Source: Platanthera guangdongensis
Taxonomy: Eukaryota > Streptophyta > Magnoliopsida > Asparagales > Orchidaceae
NCBI GenBank assembly: GCA_039583875.1
Contig: CM077151.1
Coordinates: forward strand, 115,648,609 to 115,712,608
DNA: 64,000 nt
Direction of reading: 5' to 3'
Position 1 is the first letter of the stretch. Each line of letters begins with the position of its first letter. Below the pieces are notes generated by a model. It saw nothing but the letters and a program-made list of their open reading frames with translations. It did no database searches and had not been told where the DNA came from. The translations under genes and the position numbers were made by a program. Below, in pieces: positions 46,906 through 58,096 of this stretch.

Positions 46906-48947
46906 ATGGGTTCCTCTGAGAATCACAAGGAATTGGGATCCATGAAATTACCTCTATGTAGGAAAGAGATATTTGGGATCTGGAAGGAAAGGGTAAGGCT
47001 GTTTATGGAAGCCTCAGACCCTATGATTTACATCACAGTCAAAGAGGGGTCATATGTGCCTATGAAGATATCAGTTCTAGATGCAAATCAGAGAACACCA
47101 AAGGATTTTCTGAAATGATAAAGGATGAGATTGTCCTAGCCACCATGGACAAAAGGGCTCAAAACATTATAGTGAGTGTCATAGATGATGCAACTTTTCA
47201 GAATCTAATACACTGTAAGACAGCCAAAGAGATGTGGGATACCCTTATTGTGTATATGGAAGGATCTGAAGAAGTTAGGCAAGACAGAAAATCCTTGCTA
47301 AATCAAGAGTATGAAAGTTTTAGACATGGAAAGAGTGATAGCATAACTGAGTGCTATAAGAAGTTTTACAGGATAGTGAATAAACTCATGTCTTATGGAA
47401 GAGAGTTCAGTAATTATGAACTAAATGACAAGTTCCTAAGGTCCCTAACTAAAGATTGGGACACCAAGATCTGTGCCATTAGAGAAATGGCTAAGTTGGG
47501 AGAAATTCCTCCACCTACACTGTTTGGTAAATTGTTGTCATATGAAATGCAGTTGACAGTGAGGAAAGAGGAGGAGAAATCAACAAGAAATGAACATAAG
47601 GAAAGAACTGTAGCTTTCAAGACAGAAGCCCCCAGAAAGTACAGGAATAAGTCACCAACTCCACCTCCAAAGGTAGCTGAATCAGAGTCAGATGAGTCAG
47701 TCAGCACAAAATCTGAAAGCAGTGAAAGTGATGAAGACTTTGCTGCCTTCACTAGACATTTTCAGAAGTTCTTGAAGAAGAAACAGTGGAGGACAAGGCC
47801 TTCTACTTCACAGGGAAAAGAAGACTTCTATCAGAACAAAAAGGCTTCAAAGAAGGACAGGAAGAGGACTAAATCTAGCAAGGCAACTGTTTCAAAAATA
47901 GTGTGCTATTGCTGCAACAGACAAGGCCATGTTGTTGCAGATTGTCCAGAAAAGAGAAAGGAGTCTAGTGACAGGAAGAAGACTCATTTCAAAGGCAAGA
48001 AAGAGAAGTCTTTTGTTGCCAAGAAGGAGAAAACTCTGTCAGATATTTCTTCTTCAGAAACTGAGTCAGATGCTGAGGCATACATAGGGCTGTTTGTTGA
48101 AGAAGAAGAAGAAGAATTCATGCAGATTATGGATTCTATATATTAGCAAGAAGATTGTCAGTGCCAAGGACTGATGGCATTGACTGACAATGACAAAATC
48201 CTGGAGCAGCCAGGACCCAGTAAGGTACAAAGTTCATCTTTAAGTTCAGTTTCTTATGCTAGTACAGAATCAGATTCATCATCATCTAGTGATGAGAGTG
48301 TATCTAAGTCTGAGGAAGATATTCATCAGCTGATAGATGAATATAAAGTACTGTTGCAAGCTTATAAGAAGAGCAAATCCCTAGCCAAAAGTCAGGCAAA
48401 GAAAATTGTTGATCTCAAAGCTGCTGCAACAGATTCTGAGAAGTTATTTGATCAAAAGCTTAATGAGATAGCCAGGCTGAAGCACATAACAGTGATTCAG
48501 ATGGGTACTATATCATTTAAAAATGATCAAATCAAGAGTCTGGAGATTAATCTTCAGAAGGAGAGAGAGCTTGTTGCTAGGTTTTCTAAACCTAAGTCAG
48601 TGCTACCTTTAATTGATGAATTTGTTCATCACAAAGGCAAGGCTGGACTGTGTTTTATTAAACCTGCAAGGACTGAGCAGTCCAATTCCAAGTCCAAGGG
48701 CAAAGCCCCAACATTCAACAAGTCAGCTGAAGATAAGACAGCAAAGACAGTACCTAATCAAAGGTACAATAAGTTTGAATGTTGGTGCTGTGGCAAGGTT
48801 GGCCACTTTGCAATGGACTGTTGGCACAATGCTAGTGCCAAAGTGTGTAGCAAACTGCCTATTGGAAAACTAGTAGGTAGCTTTGTCAAGTTGCAAACTA
48901 ACAAGTACCAAGGACCCAAGAATACTTTGGGTTCTAAGGTTCATTAA
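46906..48947 (+). pseudogene. gag: Copia gag of element C, with frameshift and in-frame stops
   Basis: ATG 46906 (MGSSENHKELG) lies 90 nt after the primer site. The N-terminal part runs to TGA 47116. The next frame starts with an overlapping ATG at 47115 and continues with homologous gag (IKDEIVLATMDKRAQ). Compared with element F the join is one base short, so this looks like a 1-nt deletion. Retrotransposon gag region: 47200-47600 (SLLNQEYESF, TKDWDTKICAIREM). First CCHC knuckle CYCCNRQGHVVADC (47906-47947). In-frame TAG at 48144. A coiled-coil-like segment (48330-48600) and a second knuckle CWCCGKVGHFAMDC (48782-48823) follow. In-frame TAA at 48945. Confidence 0.9.
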
Positions 48948-51900
48948 TCTGTTTTGCAGGTGAGTCCAAGTGGCCATACACCAACATGGTACTTGGACAG
49001 TGGATGTTCCAGACATATGACTGGAACTAGGGGACTACTAAGGGACTACATTCCAATCAAAGATGGTCCAAAAGTAACCTTTGGTGGTTCTGAAAAAGGA
49101 ATCATCAAATGATTTGGTAACATTTCTAGTAACTTGGTTACCATTACTCAAGTGACTTATGTTAAAGGGTTGAAACACAACCTAATAAGTATAAGTCAAT
49201 TAAGTGATGTAGGGTATGACATCTCATTTGTTAAAAATGGTTGTCATATCAAGAGGTCAACTGATCAAGAGATTATTTTGACAGGTTATAGAAAGAGGAA
49301 TGTCTACTGCCTAGACATTATGTGTGAGACCAATGGTTCTCAAGTGTGTCTTGTAGCTGATGAGACAGTCTCTCATTGTGTCAAATGGCACAAGAGGCTT
49401 GCCCATCTTAACTACAAGACAATTGGCAAACTCTTTGGCAAAGAGTTAGTGAGGAATGGTCCTCAAGTTAAGTGTGTTAAAGATGGTATTTGCTCAGCTT
49501 GTCAAAAGGGCAAGCAGACTAGATCCATCTTTAGAAGCATAGAAAACAAAGATGCTGTGAGGTGTTTATACCTCTTGCATATGGATCTCTTTGGTCTAAT
49601 GCCAGTTCACAGCTTAGGTAGGAAGGTCTATACCTTTGTAGTTGTAGATGACTACTCAAGGTTTTCCTGGGTGTTCTTCTTAAAACAGAAATCTGAAACA
49701 CCCAATGTCTTCTATAGGTTTGTTAGACATATTCAGAATGAACTAAATAGTACAGTGGTCAAAATAAGAAGTGACCATGGTACTGAGTTTCAGTCTGATA
49801 GCATGACAAAACTATGTGAAGACTTTGGGTTATTTCAAGAGTTTTCTTCACCTAGAACACCTCAGCAAAATGGCATTGCTGAAAGGAAGAATAGAACCTT
49901 GATTGAGGCAGGTAGAACCCTATTAAGTGATACATCACTGCCAGAATATTTCTGGGCTGAAGCAGTTAACACTGCATGCCATGTTATAAATAGGGCTACC
50001 ATCACTAAAAGCCTAAACAAGACCCCCTATGAAGTTGTGAAAGGCAGGAAACCTAACCTATCCTACTTCAGAATCTTTGGTTGCAAATGCTTCATACTTA
50101 ACAATGGAAAGTCTTACTTAACTAAGTTTGCTGCCAAGTCCCAAGAGGGAATTTTTGTTGGGTACAACAATAACAGTAAGGCTTATAGAGTTTACAACTT
50201 ATCTACACAAGTTGTAGAAGAAACTGTACATGTAGTATTTGATGAGACTAAACTTATTAATAATGAGTTGTCTAGTAGTGCATGCAGCCCCACAGGTTTA
50301 ACAAAGAAGATGGACAAGCTCACTTTAGAAGAAGAATCTACTGCAAGACAGCAAGTAGAAGATAGTGGCTGTTGTCCAGGGGGAGAACTACATGTACCAA
50401 ATGCAGAAGAAGTACAAGGAGTATAGCAAGATGATGAAACTGAAGAGGTTCAACCAGAAGTCAGGATGCCTCCAGGCAATAGGCATCTTAGAGATCATCC
50501 AGTTGAGCAGATTATTGGAGATCCAAGAAAAGGGGGACAAACAAGGAGCAGAAACCTGAATGCAGCAGTCTACTCCAGCTTTCTATCCCAAGTTGAACCT
50601 AAGAAGTTTGAAGAAGCCATACTAGATCCACAATGGACTGAAGCAATGCAAGAAGAGATTAATCAGTTCAAAAGGTGCAAGGTCTGGGAACTTGTTCCTA
50701 AACCTAAAGACCACAATATAATAGGAACCAAGTGGATCTACAGGAATAAGATGGATGAACAACGGGTCATCATTAAGAATAAAGCAAGACTGGTTGCTAA
50801 AGGATATAGGCAAGAAGAAGGTATTGACTTTGATCAAACCTTTGCTCCAGTAGCCAGACTAGAAGCCATAAGGATGTTTCTTGCCTATGCAACCTATCAA
50901 GGATTCAAAGTTTACCAAATGGATGTCAAGTCAGCATTTCTGAATGGTAATCTTAAAGAAGAAGTCTATGTGGAACAGCCTTCAGGTTTTGTTGATTCAA
51001 CTCTACCTCATCATGTCTATAGACTTAGGAAAGCTTTATATGGGTTAAAGCAAGCCCCTAGGGCTTGGTATGAAACCCTATCTAGTTTCCTCATTGAGAA
51101 CAAGTTCTCAAGGGGGAAAATAGATAAGACTCTATTCCTTAGGGAATCTAGAGGCAAAGTTATACTAGTCCAAATATATGTAGATGACATCATATTTGGG
51201 TCTATTGAAAGCAGCCTTTGCAAAAAGTTTGCAAAACTTATGCAAGGTCAATTTGAGATGAGTAGTATGGGAGAGCTGAAGTTTTTCTTGGGTCTCCAAG
51301 TTAAACAGACTGAGAATGGTTTATCCATATGTCAGTCCAAGTTCACCCTAGAACTCATAAGGAAGTATGGTATGGATTCATCCAGCACCATGAAGACTCC
51401 TATGGGGTCAAGTATGTCTCTTAGCAAGGATGATGCAGGGAAACCTGTAGATGAAACCTTGTATAGAGGGATAGTTGGCTCTCTATTATACTTGACTACA
51501 AGTAGACCAGATATCATGTATGCTACATGTGTCTGTGCAAGGTATCAAGCCTGCCCTAAAGAGTCTCATTTGACAGCAGTCAAAAGAATATTGAGATATC
51601 TAAAGGGCACTCCCTATCTAGGCCTCTGGTACCCTAGGAATAGGGATTTTGAACTAACAGGTTATTCAGATGCAGACTTTGCAGGATGCAAAGAAGATAG
51701 AAAAAGCACTACTAGAACCTGTCAATTCCTAGGTGGGAGACTAATTTCATAGAGTAGCAAAAAGCAAACCAGTGTGGCTATCTCCACTGCAGAGTCAGAG
51801 TATGTGGCTGCAGGAAGTTGCTGTGCTCAACTTCTATGGATACAACATCAACTTAAGGACTATGGATTTCAGGTATGTAGAACTCCACTCTTCTGTGATT

Positions 51901-52121
51901 CTACTAGTGCTATTTCAATAGCCAATAATCCTGTATCCCATAGTAGAACAAAACATATTGAAATTAAATATCATTTTCTTTGGGAGCATGTAGAAAGAGA
52001 AGATATTTTACTTGAATATGTTAAGACAGATGAACAACTAGCTGATATGTATACTAAGCCCCTAGAAGAAGCTAAGTTCAATAGGTTTAAGATTGAACTA
52101 GGAATGATAAACTTAGAGTAA
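48948..52121 (+). pseudogene. pol: Copia pol of element C: protease, integrase, RT, RNase H
   Basis: Same frame as the second part of gag. Protease motif TWYLDSGCSRHMTGTR (48984-49031). TGA at 49110, probably from CGA since relatives have Arg there. Integrase zinc region HKRLAHLNYKTI and CSACQKGK; core HMDLFGL, RSDHGTEF and GIAERKNRT keeps D, D and E. TAG at 50424. RT (50590-51300) has [11 protein letters not shown] and the intact active site YVDDIIFGS. RNase H has [14 protein letters not shown] at 51750 (expected Trp), TAESEYVAAGSCC, and ends MYTKPLEEAKF. All stops can be explained by single C-to-T or G-to-A changes. The catalytic residues that I can check remain. Confidence 0.9.
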
Positions 52122-52149
52122 GTTTACAGAATTGAAATTGGCTAAGTAA

Positions 52150-52490
52150 AAAGGTGTCGACACATAGAGATATCTGTGTCGACACAGAAAGTAGGTGTCG
52201 ACACTTCAGGAAAAAGGTGTCGACACATCTAGAAAGTTAGTGTCGACACTTCAGAATATTAGTGTCGACACATGACAAGTTGGTGTCGACACAACCAAAG
52301 TGGTGTCGACACTTAAGTTTTACTCAGAATTTTCTAAGTAAGGTCTCGACTATGTGTCGAGTTGTGTGGTGTCGACACATAAACAAGTGTCGACACATAA
52401 AAACTATTGACTAAACTTGTGTCGACATATATGTGTCGAGACATTATAAGTCAGTGTCGACACTTATTGCCAGTGTCGACACAATTTAAG
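52150..52490 (+). repeat. GTGTCGACAC array between pol and ORF3 of C
   Basis: About thirteen copies of GTGTCGACAC or one-base variants, starting right after the pol stop, plus one more near 52590 just before ORF3. The motif is the same as in the LTRs of C. Confidence 0.95.
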
Positions 52491-52633
52491 TTAGCTGTCC
52501 CGCCTGTTCATCTTCAAAATTAGAAAGGTATAAATAGGGTTTTGCCTTAGTTTGTCGACACGCTTTCAAAGTTTCGAGACCAAACTTCTGTGTCGACACC
52601 TCTCTTCTCTCAAGACAAATTCTACAAACCCTA

Positions 52634-55600
52634 ATGGCACCTAAGCTGGAAGAGAACGTCAACGAAGGATACGAGCTGGTACGCGGTGCTTTCAATGATG
52701 CTAATTAAGAAATCCAGACTGTCGTAACCCTAGTAGTCTATTCAGGATTAGAATATCTTGTTTCTGAACCTACTAAAATCTGGAAGAAAGAGGTACTAGA
52801 ATTTCTTAGTAGAGCAAAGATAGACGAAACTGGATTCAAAATCAAATCCAGGGTTCATGGTGAGAAGGTGAAGGTGTCACCTAAAAGTCTGAGGAAGATT
52901 CTACAGCTGCCAAGAATTAAAGAGGAAGATGAGGTTACAGCTACAAAGACCAGGGAAGCTCTAACCTGGTGTGGACTGGATCCTAAGATGAAGCTTGGAT
53001 CAGTGTTTCTTAGAAAAGGCATGAACAATCAAGGGAAATTCCTCTCAGAGATTGTTGGCAAAGTCATACTCAGCAAGCCAGGAGGGCATGACAGAGTGTC
53101 TGCCCATATGTTTAGCATAATGACAAGGATAATCTTCACTCTAAAAACTGACTGGTATATGGTAGTTTATGAGAAGATTAAAGAAAGCTTGAAGAAGCCC
53201 AACCTGGGCAGGATTTTAAGTCTTTACCTTGCTGGTGTAATACCTGAAGTTATGAGTACAGCTGCTGGAAGCAAAATAAATCATATGAGAAAAATGGACA
53301 TGAGGTTGTTCTCTAGATGGGACAGGGTGTTGACTAAGGAGATGCCAACCGCTGAGAAGATAGTTTCTGAGAAGGAGATTCCATTAAAGAAGAAAAGGAA
53401 GACTGCTCTAGTGGCACAATAGTCCACTAGCAGCTCTGAAAGTGAAGAGCATGTTGTCTTCTCATCTGATGAGAATGTAGAAGAGCCAGCAGTAAAATCT
53501 CCTGCTCCTCAAGATGATGCTGAGATCCAGGGGGAGCTACCTCAAGCTAGCCCCATACACAAGGATCAAAGCTAGGGGGAGCTTCCAGTTGTAGATGAAC
53601 CCACTACACTAGAAAGTGAACAAGCAACAAACATTATCCTAGAGGTAATCACTGAACTCAATACTTTAGAATTTCCTATGGAAGATACTGATTTGTCTGA
53701 TGTTCATCAGCAAACTCAGCTGGATAACCAAGTCCCAGATGCTGTCTTGGAAGACACATCTGTTGCAGCTCCAATAGTTCCTGATTCAGTGGTTGAAGAG
53801 CCAAGACTTTCTCCTGCTCATTCTCAACAAGAATACACCATGGAAGATTTATTTCTAAATCTAGATCAAGAAGATTTTGATAAGGAAACTGCTGCTGAAG
53901 AGGAGAATGCTCCAGTTCAGGGGGAGCAAGTGCACATTCATGAAGTCCCTGCAAGACAGGAAACTGAGAAGGCACAAGATGTGCAGATGGAAAGGCCCCC
54001 AAGCCCTAAGGAGAGGGTGGATATAGCCAGCTCCTCAGCTTCTGAAGATGAGGAGGCTACCAGGGCTAAGAAGCAGAAACTTTATGTATTCAAAAGAAGG
54101 AGTCAAAGTTATAAGAAGGCTCTACAATCTATTGCACCACTGCCTATAGTTCAGCAAATACCATCAGTTGATTATAGTGCATTGATGGTTGCTATGCAGA
54201 TCAAGTTGGATGAGCACAGAAAGGCAGTAGAGAAGTATGTGGATGAAGGGCAGAAATCATTGCAATTTGATCTGGCCCATGATATTAAATCCATAAGATT
54301 TGAGATGAATCTTAACAAGAAGGAGATGACAGACTGCTTTCACAAAGGGGGAATGCAGTGGTGTACTTAGCTACACACCAAGAAAAGATTAAGGCTCAAG
54401 TTGATGACATAGCCCTGAAGCAAGGATATGTACTTGAAAATCAACTTAGAATGAATGACAATTTGACAGAATCTCATAATGCAATTGTCACAGAACTAAA
54501 GAACATAGCTGCTGGACCTTCTATCTCTACTGCTACTGTTAAAGCTGAATTTGACAAGGTATTTCAAGAAGAAATCAATGCTGTTAAGACTGCTATTCAA
54601 GACTCCCAGAAGGCCATATCTGAACAACTTAAAAAGCTCAAACCTTTCTTTAAATATGGAGTCAGATACTTGGATAATCAAATCAGATTCCAGAAGGATG
54701 ATGTCAGAGATCACATGGCTAGAGAAGTCATAAAGGGGGAGAGAGTTTTAGTCAAAGCTGGCTCTGATCATGCCAAATGGATATATAATTCCATCAGAGC
54801 TACACTGGGCTATCCTCCACTTTGTGATGATGACAATGTTGCTGAATCTGGAATTCAGCCTGCCTATTTAGGAGGGGAGCAACCAGAAGTGGCTCAAGTT
54901 ATCTATCCTCCTCCAGATTTTGAAATGGTGCAAGCTGACATTCATCACATGTATAGCCCAACTGAAGGGAAGTCTAATGTCATTCTGGAAAAAGTGGTTC
55001 AGCCTATATCTGAACCACTTTTTCAAGAATGACATTAGACTTCCCATCAGTTGGGCTATACATGTGATGAATATCAGCTTGCACCATTTCAAAATCTGGA
55101 GTAGGATAGATAACTTGAGCCACTTCTAGTTGCTCCCCTCCTAAATAGGCAGGCTGAATTCCAGATTCAACAACATTATCATCATCACAAAGTGGAGGAT
55201 AGCCCAGTGTAGCTCTGATGGAATTAGATATCCATTTGGCATGATCAGAGCTAGCTTTGAAATGGTGCAAGCTGATATTCATCACATGTATAGCCCAACT
55301 GAAGGGAAGTCTAATGTCATTCTGGAAAAAGTGGTTCAGCATATATCTGAAGCTATGCAAGTAGCTCTTCAGAAAGAAGAAGAAGCTCTACAGAAAGAAG
55401 AAGAGACTAGACTTTCTAAGAAGAGGTTTAGGGAACAAGCTGAACAAAGGCCAGACTTTGAGCAGTGGAGCCCTACCTCTAGAAACATTATATTAACTGT
55501 CTGGAAAGCTGCCAAGGATAACATTCAAGACAGGAACAAATGGTTCTCTGAAACTGAATGGAGGAAACATGAATCAAGGCAGGAGGCCATAGTTCAACAT

Positions 55601-55828
55601 AGAAGGAAGGCCAAGATGGGAAAGCTACCTCCTACTGCTCTGGAGCCTAGCAAGTACTTTCCAAAGCCATACCATTACTTTGAAAGGCAGAAGATTAAAG
55701 CAGAAGAGCTTAAGAAGAAAGACTTGAAAGGCAAGATGCCTGCTGATGCTGAAGTTGCTGATGCTCCTGTTCAAGCTAAAGTTCAAGTTGACAAAGGAAT
55801 AGTGATTAAGGAGCCAGAACTGAAATAG
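52634..55828 (+). pseudogene. ORF3 of copia element C, broken by stops and a fold-back
   Basis: ATG 52634 (MAPKLEENVNEGYELV). TAA at 52706, then the conserved domain: KEVLEFLSRAKIDETG, VKVSPKSLRKILQLP, LSEIVGKVILSK, KPNLGRILSLYLAG and LFSRWDRV, about 52760-53340. Then a basic KKKRK stretch, TAG at 53420, an acidic region rich in E/D/S/P, another stop near 53571, and a basic block KKQKLYVFKRRS (54068-54100). After a frameshift at about 54358 a coiled-coil-like part follows. A 251-bp fold-back (54752-55260) disrupts the frame, which resumes at 55256 and ends IKEPELK at 55828. Function unknown; KKKRK and KKQK suggest a possible nuclear protein. Confidence 0.8.
54752..55350. repeat. Fold-back inverted duplication plus third copy in ORF3 of C
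   Basis: Arm 1 (54752-55002) and arm 2 (55010-55260) are inverted copies of 251 bp around a 7-nt loop CCTATAT, with about ten differences by eye. A third, direct partial copy of 54919-55013 follows at 55256-55350. The arm 2/third copy join shares TTTGA with the source. Confidence 0.95.
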
Positions 55829-56138
55829 ATTTAGAATTTTCTTGAAGTTTACTTTGTAATCTTTTTGATGTAAAACATTTTGTGAACTTCTGAAAATGAA
55901 TATGACAGATATTAGAACAATGTGTTATATGTTAAAACTATTTCATATTTGTTCTGTGATGATGTCTATGTCTATTTCATATTTGTTCTGTGATGATATA
56001 TTTGTATACATGTGTGATTAATACATGTTTATGTTTACCCTGCTGTATATAATCCTGCTTTACATCATTGTGTAATTTTATTTATGAATGGTGTATATCA
56101 TTGACTAAGGGTTATGACTTCTCCAAATAGGGGGAGAT
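55829..56138 (+). other. 3' untranslated region and polypurine tract of C
   Basis: AT-rich and non-coding, with a short tandem duplication of TATTTCATATTTGTTCTGTG near 55940-55995. The polypurine tract AAATAGGGGGAGA (56126-56137) adjoins the 3' LTR. Confidence 0.85.
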
Positions 56139-58096
56139 TGTTGGGTACATTGGTTTAAATGTACCTGATTTGAAGAAGCCTCACCCAACTCAATGATATA
56201 CATCAAAATGTATTTGATGTATTTTGAGTTACTTGTGCAGGTTAAGTATTTGCAGGAATAAAGCAAAAAGTTTCTAAGTCCATGTGTCGACACCCAGAGG
56301 GAAAGTGTCGACACTTAAGAAGTCTTGTGTCGACACCCAGACAAGCAGTGTCGACACTTGGAGTCATTGTGTCGACACCAGGGATGCTGAGTCGACACCA
56401 GACAGAAAGTGTCGACACAAGGAGCTGTGTCGACACTCAATGAAGAAAGTGCAGTAAAGCAGTGTCGACACTTAACAGTTGTGTCGACACCCAGTGAAGC
56501 TGTGTCTACATCAGAAAGTGTCGACACTTGGAGCTGTGTCGACACTCAGCAAAAGTCAGCAGAGACCAAGTACAAGGGTCGACACTCAGAACAATGTGTC
56601 AACACTTAGCAGAAGAGTCAACACTTGAAAAAAGTGTCGACACAAGGAGCTGTGTCGACACTTAGCAAAGAACAGCAAAGTTCAACAAAATATTCCAAGT
56701 ACAAGTGTCGACACTATGGAAATGTGTCGACACTCAGCTGAAGTCTCGACAGAAGAAGAAAGTGTCGACACCCATAGCAATGTGTCGACACTCAACAAGT
56801 ATCAACAATAAAGACATGTGTCGACACTAAGAAGCAGTGTCGACACTTGACAGATACAACACATGAAGATGTGTCGACACAAAGGTGTTGTGTCGACACT
56901 TAGAAGAATTCAGCAAAATTCTGAAGAACAAGTACTTGTGTCGACACTCAATTTCAGTGTCGACACATGAAGAAGAAGTAGTGTCGAGATAAAGAATCAA
57001 CAACACAAGGAGTTGTGTCGACACCTTGTAGACTAGTGTCGACACTTAGAAAAACATGTGTCGACACTTGGTCTATAAGTGCCGACACTTAAAGACAGAA
57101 AGTCTCGACACTTAAAGAGAGTTACAGCATTTTCAAGAACTGACTGGATGACTTGACAGCTGCCATTCCAGCCGGTCTACAGCACCTGTCAAAGTTGTCA
57201 GAATTCAGTTATGGACCGGACCAGCCGGTTACCTTGAAGAAGGCCTATAAATAGGCCTATGCTGTCTACAAAAAGAGAATCAATAAGTTGTTGAAGAGAT
57301 TGAACACAAGTCCAAGTTCAGATTTAAAGAAGATCTAGCTATCAAGTGAAGATCTAAGAAGTTGGAGAGAGAGAGCTCCATCCAAGAAATCAGCCATTGG
57401 AACTAGGCTGAGAAGAAGGGTTCAGATTTATTCTGGATCTTAAGAAGCAGAGATCAAGGATCAACTGCAGAAGGAGTCAGTCTTATTGAGTTCTACTTTC
57501 AAGAAGCTTTGAAGAAAGCTAAGTCAGATTGATTCCAGGTGAGTTCTTCCAAGAACTCATCAAGAAACTCACAACTCCCCTCTCTTATCTTTGGGTTGCT
57601 GAGTTAACCATTGTTTAATCATTTTTATCTTGTAGGATCCTTTGGATCTGAGTTTTGTAAGCCTATAATTATAAAGGCTGAGTGTAGGGCTTGAGAGCCT
57701 GAGTGTAGGAGATTGAAATCTCTGAGTGTAGGCCTTGGTGGCTGAGTGTAGGCCTTTGTGGCTGAGTGTAGGCTTTGTGGAAAAGCTGAGTTGTAGGGCC
57801 TTGGGCCTGAGGTGTAGGAACCAGTTTGGGTTCTGAGATAGTGGAGGAGTTTGGCCGAATCTAGTACACTACTAGATAGGCGAAGGGGGAAAGTAGATGT
57901 ACCCAAAGCTTGGGGAACCACTATAAAACTCTGTGTCTACTTTGTGATTGTTGTTGGCTGTGATTGTTGCATATGTGCTGTGTTATAGTAGATAGAATTC
58001 TGTGAAATTAACTGATTGTTGCCATAAAAAGTTAAAAAGAATTAGGTCACCTATTCACCCCCCCCCCCTCTAGATGTTTAGGTACTATAGCTTTCA
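56139..58096 (+). repeat. 3' LTR of element C
   Basis: TGTTGGGTACATTGG to ATAGCTTTCA, uninterrupted, 1958 bp. Contents in order: terminal inverted repeat GGTACATT/AATGTACC, GTGTCGACAC array (56283-57115), TATA in palindrome (57242-57257), mini-hairpin chain (57633-57842), box GTGGATGTACCC-like (57892-57925; here GTAGATGTACCC), and C-tract. Confidence 0.95.
57633..57842 (+). repeat. Mini-hairpin chain, 3' LTR of C
   Basis: Nine units, mostly joined by CTGAGTGTAGG. Stems in order: GATCC/GGATC, AGCCT/AGGCT, GGCT/AGCC, GAGATT/AATCTC, GCC/GGC, GCC/GGC, GCTT/AAGC, GGCC/GGCC, GAACC/GGTTC. Loops are 2-10 nt. The chain starts about 380 nt downstream of the TATA box, so it is within the transcript leader if that box is used. 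Confidence 0.95.

Larger units (their letters stand above)
36666..58096 (+). mobile_element. Sirevirus-like copia retrotransposon C, complete
   Basis: Both LTRs are present: 36666-46800 (interrupted by G) and 56139-58096. They are flanked by the target duplication ATTAT (36661-36665 and 58097-58101). Without G and its duplication the 5' LTR is about 1956 bp, against 1958 bp for the 3' LTR, and the two look nearly identical by eye. The internal region of 9.3 kb has a primer site, a gag-pol frame, a palindrome array, ORF3 and a polypurine tract. C inserted into the 5' LTR of E. The near-identical LTRs point to a recent insertion. Confidence 0.95.
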
